Shown: positions 1 to 5,162, counted from the first letter of the stretch. The stretch is DNA of 5,162 nucleotides from Pseudomonadota bacterium (GCA_021779655.1 JAJYAF010000202.1:1-5162), one strand, 5' to 3'. Translations and numbers: made by a program. Notes: a model not told the origin generated them from the letters alone.

Positions 1-570
1 ATCGAATGCGCCGGCGCCGCCGGTAAGGGACGCACTACCCTGCCCTTGCGCCGGCCAGCCACCCGCGGCACTGAAGCTGATTTTCGGCGCCCCGCTCCCG
101 CGCAAGGTGATAATGTTGATAACGCCGCCAATGGCGTTGGAACCATACAGCCCGGACATCGGGCCGCGGACGATTTCGATCCGGGCGATATCGCTTAAGG
201 TATAACCCCCGAAATTAAAGGCGCCGTTCGGATCCGACGGATCGTTGATCGGGACGCCGTTGAGCAGCACCAGCACGTCCTCGGAATTGGTGCCGCGGAT
301 GAAAACACTGGCTGCCGTGCCGGGGCCGCCGGACTGCACAACATTGAGTCCCGGCACCATAGCCAGCGCCTGCGGCAATGTTATGTCACCACGCGCCCGC
401 ATTTCCTCGGCGGTTATCACCGTAACGCCGGCCGGCACATCGGGAAGCAATGTGGAGACCCTCGTCGCCGTGACGGTCTCCTGCCCTGCGGGAACGCTTT
501 GCGCTTGCGCGGCAAAGGGGATGAGGACGGTTGCGGCGCGGACGATGCGGCGCAGAAACGGAACAGGCAT
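1..570 (-). CDS. btuB: BtuB-like TonB-dependent outer-membrane cobalamin receptor, N-terminal part (3' end outside window)
   Basis: This gene encodes the first 190 residues of a TonB-dependent receptor that would import vitamin B12 across the outer membrane using TonB energy. The start is the ATG at 570, preceded by an AGGAGG Shine-Dalgarno at 581-576. Residues 1-24 form a signal peptide (two Arg, a hydrophobic core, an AQA-Q cleavage site). A TonB-box-like ETVTATR follows at about residues 31-37. The plug domain then shows the family motifs: PGLNV, VFIRGTN, VLVLLNGVPIN, and IEIVRGPMSGLYGSNAIGGVINIIT. The last two strongly resemble E. coli BtuB ([39 protein letters not shown]). The beta-barrel lies beyond the left edge. 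The cobalamin riboswitch in the leader independently supports a B12 role. The plug alone cannot exclude another corrinoid substrate. Receptor family is certain; BtuB is very likely. Confidence 0.9.
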   Translation of the reverse strand, partial: MPVPFLRRIVRAATVLIPFAAQAQSVPAGQETVTATRVSTLLPDVPAGVTVITAEEMRARGDITLPQALAMVPGLNVVQSGGPGTAASVFIRGTNSEDVLVLLNGVPINDPSDPNGAFNFGGYTLSDIARIEIVRGPMSGLYGSNAIGGVINIITLRGSGAPKISFSAAGGWPAQGQGSASLTGGAGAFD

Positions 571-573
571 GAC

Positions 574-628
574 AACCTCCTGCCAGCCGCGCGGGGACGC
601 GCGGCAATGTGTGCGGGCGACAGAGGCT
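574..628 (-). promoter_or_regulatory. Predicted SD-sequestering helix and inner hairpin before btuB
   Basis: The SD strand (minus, 585-574) can pair with the segment 628-618. This gives 11 pairs, three of them G-U, with G579 bulged, and buries AGGAGG. Inside the loop lies a perfect 8-bp GC hairpin (605-598 with 593-586, tetraloop 597-594) that could stack on the masking helix. The arrangement suits translational repression of btuB. The inner hairpin has no following U run, so it is not a classical intrinsic terminator. The folding was done by eye. Confidence 0.5.
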
Positions 629-646
629 CAGGGTCTTTCTCCCTTC

Positions 647-673
647 CGCAATGGCACTCCCCGGCCAGTTGCG
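647..673 (-). promoter_or_regulatory. Predicted P13-type hairpin of the riboswitch expression platform (kissing-loop partner)
   Basis: Just 3' of the B12 box the transcript can fold into a 9-bp hairpin. Bases 647-655 pair with 664-667 and 669-673, leaving 668 bulged, around an 8-nt loop at 656-663. The loop contains GGGGA (minus strand, 662-658). This is exactly complementary to UCCCC in the aptamer loop (787-783). In studied cobalamin riboswitches an L5-L13 kissing loop of this kind forms on ligand binding and controls expression. The pairing is read from sequence; its function here is inferred. Confidence 0.65.
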
Positions 674-687
674 CGCAAATGTCTCGA

Positions 688-857
688 TGCCGGCCGGTCT
701 CCTGGCTTGCGGGTTCTTGTTCCGGCCGCCTTCTCGCCCTTTGGGCAATGGCATGTGGCCGTCACTCGCCGCCTACAGTTGCGGGGACAGCTGCGGCTTG
801 GCTACCGCATTCCCGTTTCAGCCCCTTCTGTTCGGGGCCACCGTCATCTGTCCGGTT
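688..857 (-). ncRNA. Cobalamin riboswitch (aptamer) in the btuB leader
   Basis: Read on the minus strand this is a class-typical B12 aptamer. The 3' B12 box, AAGCCAGGAGACCGGC, lies at 708-693 and matches the conserved consensus almost exactly. Upstream come the core motif GGGAATGCGGT (814-804) and the CCGCAACTGTAGGCGG segment (about 784-769). A GCCCC/GGGGC hairpin (838-834 with 825-821) lies near the 5' end. A short closing helix may form between CCGG at 855-852 and CCGG at 693-690. The ends are therefore approximate. It is in sense with btuB, about 120 nt upstream of its start codon, as expected for a leader that senses adenosyl- or related cobalamin and lowers receptor synthesis when B12 is plentiful. 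I assigned it from motif order, not from a covariance search. Confidence 0.95.
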
Positions 858-961
858 CGTAACGTAAGGCTGGCAACTGAGCAAGCGGGCTTGTCTTCCG
901 GCGAAAAAGCGCCGATCTTGAAGCCAAGGAGACCTTATTGGTCCTGATTATGGAGAAGCAA

Positions 962-1519
962 ATGTTCATTGAGACCGAAAGCACGCCCAATCCGGCAACA
1001 TTGAAATTTCTGCCCGGCCGGCCGGTGCTGGCCGGGCGTACCGCGGATTTCGCCGACGCGGACGCGGCGCTGATCAGCCCGCTTGCCCATGCTCTGTTCG
1101 GGCTGGAGGGCGTCGCGCGGGTATTTTTAGGTCAGGACTTCATCACCGTGACGAAAACCGGTCAGGCGGAGTGGCAGAGCCTCAAGCCCCAGGTGCTGGC
1201 CGCTATCATGGAGCATTTCGTCTCGGAGCTGCCGGTGATGAGCGAAGCGGCGGAGGCGGTGGAAGAGGACGTAGCGCCGGAAGACCGGGAGATCGTGGAC
1301 CAGATCAAAGAATTGCTGGAGGCGCGCGTGCGGCCGGCGGTGGCCGGCGACGGCGGCGATATCATTTTTCGCGGTTATCGTGACGGCGTGGTGAGCCTGC
1401 AAATGCAGGGCTCCTGTTCCGGCTGTCCTTCCTCTACCGCGACGCTCAAGCATGGGATCGAAAACATGCTCAAGCACTACATTCCGGAAGTACGGTCGGT
1501 CAGGCAGGCCACCTCTTGA
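962..1519 (+). CDS. nfuA: NfuA/Nfu-type iron-sulfur cluster carrier (NifU family)
   Basis: This 185-residue cytosolic protein would receive a 4Fe-4S cluster from the assembly machinery and hand it to client enzymes. Residues 1-88 form an Nfu N-terminal domain with the hallmark MFIETESTPNPATLKF. An acidic linker (about 95-110) leads to the NifU-like domain (about 108-175). That domain carries AGDGGDI and the cluster-binding CxxC as SCSGCPSS (Cys152, Cys155). I chose the ATG at 962 because the family begins MFI(Q/E)TE and GGAG at 952-955 sits 6 nt upstream. In-frame TTG (938, behind AGGAGA at about 927-932) and ATG (950) could add 8 or 4 residues. It is the first gene of a run with rutE, tsaB and rimI. 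The N-terminal domain makes this the alphaproteobacterial/mitochondrial Nfu1 type; E. coli NfuA has a different, A-type-like N-terminus. Confidence 0.95.
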   Translation: MFIETESTPNPATLKFLPGRPVLAGRTADFADADAALISPLAHALFGLEGVARVFLGQDFITVTKTGQAEWQSLKPQVLAAIMEHFVSELPVMSEAAEAVEEDVAPEDREIVDQIKELLEARVRPAVAGDGGDIIFRGYRDGVVSLQMQGSCSGCPSSTATLKHGIENMLKHYIPEVRSVRQATS

Positions 1520-1537
1520 TTCCCGGAGTCGTTTGCC

Positions 1538-2122
1538 ATGGGTCTTGACGACCGCGCTCTGGACATCCTGTTCCGCAACGCGCGGACAAGTTGGGAGTGG
1601 ACAGACCAGCCGGTAACCGATGCCGATCTGGCGGCTCTCTACGAGTTGGTGAAGCTAGGGCCGACCTCGGGCAACTGCTCGCCGGCCCGGTTCGTGTTCA
1701 TCCGTACGCCGGAGGGCCAGGCGAGGTTGCGCCCGGCACTCAGCGCCGGCAACCTGGATAAGACAATGGCCGCGCCGGTGACCGTGATCATCGCTTACGA
1801 TCCCATGTTCTACTCGCGGTTGCCGAAACTCTATCCGGGAGAGAATACAAAAATCTGGTATTCCGGCAATCCCGAGCTGGCGCACGAAACCGCGTTCAGG
1901 AATTCCACGCTCCAGGGCGCATATATGATCATGGCCGCCCGGGCGCTGGGCTTCGCTTGCGGTCCCATGTCGGGGTTCGATAAAGCGACGGTCGATAATG
2001 CCTTTTTCGGACATAACGGATGGAAATCGAATTTCCTTCTTAACCTGGGGTATGCCGCGCCGATACAGCCGCCTCCCCGGCTGCCCAGGCTCGACTTCGA
2101 AGAAGCGGCCATTCTCGCTTGA
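1538..2122 (+). CDS. rutE: RutE-type reductase (nitroreductase family; probable malonic semialdehyde reductase)
   Basis: This 194-residue protein belongs to the nitroreductase fold, usually FMN-dependent. It resembles E. coli RutE along its whole length: GPTSGNCSPARFVF (41-54), LRPALSAGNLDKTMAAPVT (64-82), ETAFRNSTLQGAY (117-129), GPMSGFD (142-148), the NAFF and KSN segments (154-165), and the C-terminal ARLPRLSFEEA equivalent PRLPRLDFEEA. RutE reduces malonic semialdehyde to 3-hydroxypropionate during pyrimidine breakdown with NAD(P)H. The ATG at 1538 has GGAG at 1525-1528, 9 nt upstream, and begins 18 nt after nfuA. Its stop overlaps the tsaB start. No other rut gene is present, so the substrate in this organism could differ. 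The family is secure and the exact substrate is inferred. Confidence 0.88.
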   Translation: MGLDDRALDILFRNARTSWEWTDQPVTDADLAALYELVKLGPTSGNCSPARFVFIRTPEGQARLRPALSAGNLDKTMAAPVTVIIAYDPMFYSRLPKLYPGENTKIWYSGNPELAHETAFRNSTLQGAYMIMAARALGFACGPMSGFDKATVDNAFFGHNGWKSNFLLNLGYAAPIQPPPRLPRLDFEEAAILA

Positions 2123-2781
2123 GCGCGCAAAATGGCTTGATCCTCGCGATCGATGCCGCCGGCCCACGGGCAGGGGTGGCGCTGACAGACGAAGCGGGTG
2201 CGCCCAGCGTCCGGCTGGTTGCAGAGGCGCGGACCGGGCTTACGGAAATCCTCCCACAGCTGATGGCCAGCGCCTTGGCGCGGGTGGATGTGGCGCCTGC
2301 ACTGGTTGCCGTAACGGTCGGCCCCGGGAGTTTTACGGGACTGCGCAGCGCCATAGCGGTGGCGCAGGGATATGCGGCGGCAACGGGGCTGCCGCTATGG
2401 GGCGTCAACGTCGGCGAGGCATTCAATGCGGCGTTTCCCATGCCACACCGGCCTCTCTGGATTGCAATACGGGCGCGGCGGGGCCGGATTTTCCTGATCC
2501 GGGATGGGGTTGCCGAAGCCTTCGCGGATGCGGACGTTCCGGGCATCGCCACACCGATCGCGCTGGCCGGCGACGCGGCAAAAGAGGTCGCGGCGCGGCT
2601 GGCCGCGACAGGCCATGACGTGCTGCTTACCAATGCCCGGCTGGTGGACCCGATTTGGGTGGCGCGCGCTGCCTTGGCTCGGCGGGCCGCCGGGCTGCCG
2701 GCGCATCCCGCTCAGCCGGTTTATGTGGACCCGCCCGAGGCAAAGCTGCCCGCGAATGGTCCGCGGCCGCAACCGGCATGA
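2119..2781 (+). CDS. tsaB: TsaB, tRNA threonylcarbamoyladenosine (t6A) biosynthesis protein
   Basis: TsaB is the non-catalytic ASKHA-fold partner of TsaD and TsaE in making t6A at position 37 of ANN-decoding tRNAs in the cytosol. The 220-residue product has the normal length. Seen motifs are ILAIDAAGPRAGVAL (8-22), the signature VGPGSFTGLRSAIAVAQG (67-84), and the GLPLWGVN segment (90-97). The start is a TTG whose last three bases overlap the rutE stop (TTGA, 2119-2122), implying translational coupling. No ATG or GTG exists nearby. A second in-frame TTG at 2137 would give the more family-like start MILAIDAA, so the N-terminus is uncertain by six residues. The usual His of the segment after the first strand is not conserved (GLTEILPQL), and the DAR-like segment reads RARRGRIF, so it is somewhat divergent. 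Identity is secure from GPGSFTGLR and the rimI neighbour. Confidence 0.95.
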   Translation: MSAQNGLILAIDAAGPRAGVALTDEAGAPSVRLVAEARTGLTEILPQLMASALARVDVAPALVAVTVGPGSFTGLRSAIAVAQGYAAATGLPLWGVNVGEAFNAAFPMPHRPLWIAIRARRGRIFLIRDGVAEAFADADVPGIATPIALAGDAAKEVAARLAATGHDVLLTNARLVDPIWVARAALARRAAGLPAHPAQPVYVDPPEAKLPANGPRPQPA

Positions 2782-3191
2782 TCGCAGGCTCGGAACATGC
2801 GGCCGTGCTGGCCGCACTCCATGCGGACGCATTTCCCGATAATCCCTGGCAAGAAGCCGATTTCCTCACGCTCCTAGGCCAGAGCGGGACGGCTGGGTTC
2901 ATCGACGAAGAGGGCGGTTTTCTGCTCCTGCGCCTGGTGGCCGATGAAGCGGAGATTCTGACGATCGGGGTGACGAAAAGGCGGAAGGGAATAGCAACGG
3001 GCCTGATGGTAGCGGGAATTGATTATTTGAAGGCCCGCGAAGTTTCGATTCTGCATCTGGAAGTGGCGGCGACGAATATCGCTGCCCGGAGATTTTACGA
3101 AAAGCTCGGGTTCACCCAAATCGGGCTGCGGCGTAACTATTACGAAGGCGCGATCGACGCGCTGCTGCTTAGCCTCCGCATCGGCGCTTGA
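2778..3191 (+). CDS. rimI: RimI-type N-alpha-acetyltransferase (GNAT family)
   Basis: This 137-residue GNAT enzyme would transfer acetyl from acetyl-CoA to a protein N-terminus, classically ribosomal protein S18. It shows NPWQEADFLTLL (22-33), the acetyl-CoA loop RRKGIATGLM (68-77), LEVAATNIAARRFYEKLGF (94-112) and RRNYYEG..DALLLSL (118-133). Glu95 and Tyr107 sit where the E. coli RimI catalytic Glu103 and Tyr115 lie, with the same spacing of 12. The ATG at 2778 overlaps the tsaB stop (ATGA, 2778-2781), so the pair is almost certainly translated together. tsaB-rimI adjacency is common in bacteria. The protein is slightly shorter than E. coli RimI (148). The S18 substrate is inferred from the family. 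Its stop is 20 nt from that of convergent fliP. Confidence 0.94.
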   Translation: MIAGSEHAAVLAALHADAFPDNPWQEADFLTLLGQSGTAGFIDEEGGFLLLRLVADEAEILTIGVTKRRKGIATGLMVAGIDYLKAREVSILHLEVAATNIAARRFYEKLGFTQIGLRRNYYEGAIDALLLSLRIGA

Positions 3192-3211
3192 GCCGACGCA
3201 CCATGAGCAAT

Positions 3212-3976
3212 TCAGTGGAGCGGCGCGAAACTTTGCACCAGGCTGCCGCAAACGAGCTGCCAACCATCCACGAGCACGAAGAAAATCAGTTTGAACGGTA
3301 ACGAAACGGCTGTTGGTGGAAGCATCATCATTCCCAGGCTCATCAGGATGGACGAGACCACGAGATCGATAACGAGGAAGGGCAGATAGATTAAAAAGCC
3401 CATTTCAAAGCCACGACGCAGTTCGCCGATGGCGAAAGCAGGCACGAGAACCCGCCAGGGAGTCGCCGCCGCGTTGGCCGGCGGGGCGACATTGCCAAGC
3501 TTGAGGAAAAGGCCGATATCTTCCGGCCTTGCATTGGCGGCCATGAACCCGTGAAAGGGTGCCGCCGCTGCCTTGAGCCCGCTGATTGTATCCATCTCTC
3601 CGTTGCTCATCGGCAGCAAGCCGTTCTGCCAGGATTGCTGTAACGTGGGCTGCATCACGAAAAACGTGAGAAATAAAGCGAGCCCGATCAGCACCATGTT
3701 TGGCGGCGTGGTCTGTGTGCCAAGCGCGTTTCGCAAGATGCTCAGCACAATAATGATACGCGTGAAGGAGGTGAGCATGATCAAAAGGCCGGGCGCCAGC
3801 GAAAGAATGCCGATGCCAACGACAAGCTGCGCAAGCTTTGCCGTCTCCCCAGGATCCGGCGTGCTGCCGCCTCCAAGGTCGAGGCTGACGGATTGGGCAA
3901 AGGCACTGCCGGTGAGCGGAAGCAGGAAGATCAGGCCAAGGGCGATGGCGGCGATGGCGGCGATGGCGGGAGCCAG
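3212..3976 (-). CDS. fliP: FliP, flagellar type III export gate protein (start codon unclear)
   Basis: FliP forms, with FliQ and FliR, the inner-membrane export gate that passes rod, hook and filament proteins into the growing flagellum. The C-terminal three quarters is unmistakable: LTSFTRIIIVLSILRNALGTQ, NMVLIGLALFLTFFVM, LVPAFAIGELRRGFEMGF, LIYLPFLVIDLVVSSILMSLGMMMLPP, and PFKLIFFVLVDGWQLVCGSL. It has about four membrane segments after a cleavable signal peptide (an Arg, then AIAAIAAIALGLIFLLPL, ending SAFAQ). No ATG, GTG or TTG lies in frame before the signal peptide until ATG 4297, which is upstream of fliO. I place the start provisionally at CTG 3976, giving 254 residues, a usual FliP length. 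Alternatives are a rare start such as ATC in the repeat, reinitiation or frameshifting from fliO, or a lost base. It overlaps the end of fliO by 46 nt. Product secure, start not. Confidence 0.9.
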   Translation of the reverse strand: MAPAIAAIAAIALGLIFLLPLTGSAFAQSVSLDLGGGSTPDPGETAKLAQLVVGIGILSLAPGLLIMLTSFTRIIIVLSILRNALGTQTTPPNMVLIGLALFLTFFVMQPTLQQSWQNGLLPMSNGEMDTISGLKAAAAPFHGFMAANARPEDIGLFLKLGNVAPPANAAATPWRVLVPAFAIGELRRGFEMGFLIYLPFLVIDLVVSSILMSLGMMMLPPTAVSLPFKLIFFVLVDGWQLVCGSLVQSFAPLH

Positions 3977-4242
3977 CCGAGCGAGACATCCATTGGCCCG
4001 CCGGTAAGCAGCGCAAGACGCTGCTCTCCATAGCGCAGAACCACTACCTTGCGCCGTGGCGCGATATGGATAACCGATTCCAGCGTCAACGCCGGTGAGC
4101 CAGATGACATTCTCAGCGGCGCGAAGACCGGCAGCGTGCCGTTCCGGTTGATTATCGTTAACAGCTTGGCGGCCAGCCAGATCAGCGCGAGAGTGAAACC
4201 CAGCGCAAGCAATGTGGAAATTGTGGGGTTCGCGCCGAACAT
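3931..4242 (-). CDS. fliO: FliO, flagellar export apparatus assembly protein
   Basis: FliO is a small inner-membrane protein that helps assemble the FliP ring of the export gate. The 103-residue product has one membrane segment (about residues 7-29), then a short cytoplasmic domain with LTLESVIHIAPRRKVVVLRYGEQRLALLTGG and DVSLGWLP, the typical FliO layout. After GWLP comes a proline-rich tail (PPSPPSPPSPLA) made by a 9-nt repeat that also encodes the FliP signal peptide in another frame. The start is ATG 4242, with AGGA about 10 nt upstream and GGAAG nearer. FliO sequences are weakly conserved, so the call rests on the TM-plus-domain pattern, the LLTGG and GWLP motifs, and the position directly before fliP. 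Confidence 0.88.
   Translation of the reverse strand: MFGANPTISTLLALGFTLALIWLAAKLLTIINRNGTLPVFAPLRMSSGSPALTLESVIHIAPRRKVVVLRYGEQRLALLTGGPMDVSLGWLPPSPPSPPSPLA
3941..3967 (+). repeat. Three exact tandem copies of a 9-nt unit in the fliO/fliP overlap
   Basis: The unit GGCGATGGC occurs three times without a mismatch at 3941-3949, 3950-3958 and 3959-3967. On the coding strand it reads GCCATCGCC, giving Ala-Ile-Ala repeats in the hydrophobic core of the FliP signal peptide and Pro-Ser-Pro type repeats in the FliO tail. A 9-nt unit keeps both frames if copies are gained or lost. Confidence 0.95.
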
Positions 4243-4479
4243 ATGCTTCCGATCCTGTTTTTTCCCTGGTAACTGATTTTATGCCTGATCCTGACATTAG
4301 CGGCCCGGTTTATGTTTCATGACGCAGGATGCAACGCCAACCGCTAACACTCCCTTAATCACGCCGTCTCCCGATTGAGATATTTACTTCCATCGGTTTT
4401 AATCACCAGAGCGTTAACCGTTCTTTGACCTATCCTGCGGCAGAATATGTCTTATGATTCACTTTTTGGCTGAGTCCGC
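4243..4479. promoter_or_regulatory. Divergent fliO/flgB control region with two CtrA-like boxes
   Basis: This 237-nt AT-richer gap separates the divergent fliO and flgB genes and must hold both promoters. Two 7-of-8 matches to the CtrA box TTAA-N7-TTAA are present: CTAA-N7-TTAA at 4344-4358 and TTAA-N7-TTGA at 4414-4428. The second begins TTAACC, matching the preferred CtrA half-site, and its right half starts a -35-like TTGACC (4425-4430). No good -10 lies at 16-18 nt spacing. CtrA is the cell-cycle and motility master regulator of alphaproteobacteria. I saw no convincing sigma-54 or sigma-28 promoter. Binding is inferred. Confidence 0.5.
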
Positions 4480-4869
4480 ATGACCACTTCGCTTCTAGCT
4501 CTTGCCGCCGGAAGGCTCGGTTATCTCGCCGATGTACAGACTGTCCTGGCGAGTAACATGGCAAATATCGATACGCCGGGCTTCCAGCCCCTGCAGGTGG
4601 TTTCATTCTCGGATTATCTGAATGGCGCCAATGCTGGCATGCCGATGCTGCAGAACAATCCGGCCGATCTGCCTGCTCCAACGCTTGCACCCATAGCGGC
4701 TTCCGTGACCAGCGCGCCCGGCGAGCATTCGCCGGACGGCAATGCGGTTTCCCTGGATAAGCAACTGGAACAAGTCTCACAGAACGAGGCCAACCAGCAG
4801 CTCGCCGCCAATGTGTATCAGGCCTATATGGGCATGTTCAAGACCGCGCTCGGATCCGCCGCCGCCTGA
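4480..4869 (+). CDS. flgB: FlgB, flagellar proximal rod protein
   Basis: FlgB is one of the proximal rod subunits that link the MS ring and export gate to the distal rod, in the periplasm. It is exported by the flagellar type III apparatus, so no Sec signal peptide is expected or seen. The 129-residue protein has the rod-family N-terminal motif SNMANIDTPGF (25-35). A low-complexity Ala/Pro-rich middle (about 48-84) follows, then DGNAVSLDKQLEQVSQNEA (86-104) and a C-terminal helix (NQQLAANVYQAYMGMFKTAL) typical of FlgB. The length is normal (130-140 in the family). The ATG at 4480 has only a weak Shine-Dalgarno (GAGT at 4472-4475). flgC follows after 49 nt and is surely in the same operon. Confidence 0.95.
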   Translation: MTTSLLALAAGRLGYLADVQTVLASNMANIDTPGFQPLQVVSFSDYLNGANAGMPMLQNNPADLPAPTLAPIAASVTSAPGEHSPDGNAVSLDKQLEQVSQNEANQQLAANVYQAYMGMFKTALGSAAA

Positions 4870-4918
4870 TTCGTGGCAATACCGGTTTCGCTTTCACACT
4901 GAAGTGGATATCGCTGAT

Positions 4919-5162
4919 ATGGACATCGCGAACGTACTGAATATCTCCGCGGCGGGCCTGGATGCTCAGGATACACGGCTGAAAGTAATTGCGGAAAACA
5001 TCGCGAACGCGGATACCACCGGAACAACGCCCGGCGCAGCACCCTACCAACGGCAGACCGTCACCTTTACCGATCAAATCGACCAGGCGAGCGGGGTGCC
5101 GCTGGTAGCGGTGAGCCAGATCGGAACCGACCCATCGCCCGACCCTACCCGGTACGATCCGG
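4919..5162 (+). CDS. flgC: FlgC, flagellar proximal rod protein, N-terminal part (3' end outside window)
   Basis: The first 81 codons of the second proximal rod subunit, open to the right edge. It begins MDIANVLNISAAGLDAQDTRL and carries the rod/hook-family motif ENIANADTTGT (about residues 28-38), then PYQRQTVTF and DPTRYDP, all in the order seen in FlgC. The ATG at 4919 is chosen because the family begins close to it. An in-frame GTG at 4904 could add five residues (MDIAD). No strong Shine-Dalgarno precedes either, so translation may depend partly on ribosomes from flgB, 49 nt upstream. fliE or other basal-body genes would be expected beyond the edge. Confidence 0.95.
   Translation, partial: MDIANVLNISAAGLDAQDTRLKVIAENIANADTTGTTPGAAPYQRQTVTFTDQIDQASGVPLVAVSQIGTDPSPDPTRYDP

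Noticed and set aside
856..890. Possible btuB promoter (minus strand TTGCTC, 17 nt, TACGAA)
   Set aside because: Each box matches only about half the consensus, and the implied transcript start would cut into the proposed closing helix of the riboswitch.
899..914. CGGCG/CGCCG hairpin with an A-rich loop before nfuA
   Set aside because: It is a short 5-bp stem with no U run on either strand, so a terminator is not supported.
245..947. Long plus-strand open frames over the btuB start and its leader
   Set aside because: They lie antisense to a clear TonB-receptor and a riboswitch, have Ser/Thr/Arg-rich shadow composition and no recognisable domain.
1171..1477. Short open frames in other frames within nfuA
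   Set aside because: They are shadows of the real gene, with Arg/Gly-rich GC composition and no start signal or motif.
3212..4297. A single 361-residue FliP reading from ATG 4297
   Set aside because: Its first 100 or so residues are out of frame with a good FliO gene, resemble no FliP, and put the signal peptide in the middle. It is an open frame caused by high GC.
4453..4458. TATGAT as a -10 box for flgB
   Set aside because: It lies 22 nt from the only good -35-like TTGACC, too far for a standard sigma-70 promoter.
4243..4479. Sigma-54 or sigma-28 flagellar promoter in the divergent region
   Set aside because: No GG-N10-GC pair in a TGGCAC/TTGC context and no TAAA-N15-GCCGATAA match was found on either strand by eye.

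Overview
The window looks like a chromosomal segment of a GC-rich alphaproteobacterium, most likely a sphingomonad or close relative. The reasons are the codon use, the NfuA-type protein followed by RutE-like reductase, TsaB and RimI genes, a vitamin B12-controlled TonB-dependent receptor, and short divergent flagellar clusters with CtrA-like sites. The taxonomic call is an inference. I see no mobile element, CRISPR array, tRNA or rRNA.

Left part (1-860, minus strand): the first 190 codons of a BtuB-like outer-membrane cobalamin receptor, running off the left edge. Its long leader holds a cobalamin riboswitch (about 688-857). Between the aptamer and the start codon lie a hairpin whose loop complements an aptamer loop (647-673), a segment able to mask the Shine-Dalgarno (SD) sequence (618-628 with 574-585), and a strong GC hairpin (586-605) just upstream of the SD. 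Together they suggest that B12 represses translation of its own importer.

Centre (938-3191, plus strand): four co-directional, tightly packed genes. They are an NfuA/Nfu-type Fe-S carrier, a RutE-type nitroreductase-fold reductase, TsaB (tRNA t6A synthesis) and RimI (N-terminal acetyltransferase). The last three overlap by 4 nt at each junction (TTGA, then ATGA), so this is very probably one translationally coupled operon.

Right part (3212-5162): flagellar genes. fliO and fliP are read on the minus strand and converge on rimI with only a 20-nt gap. flgB and flgC, the latter cut by the right edge, are read on the plus strand. The 237-nt divergent region between fliO and flgB holds two 7-of-8 matches to the CtrA box TTAA-N7-TTAA. 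The fliO/fliP junction is odd: fliP has no ATG, GTG or TTG in frame at the expected place, and the overlap is built on three exact copies of a 9-nt repeat read in two frames.

I found no wholly unknown system. The most interesting points are the fliO/fliP junction and the readable B12 riboswitch expression platform.
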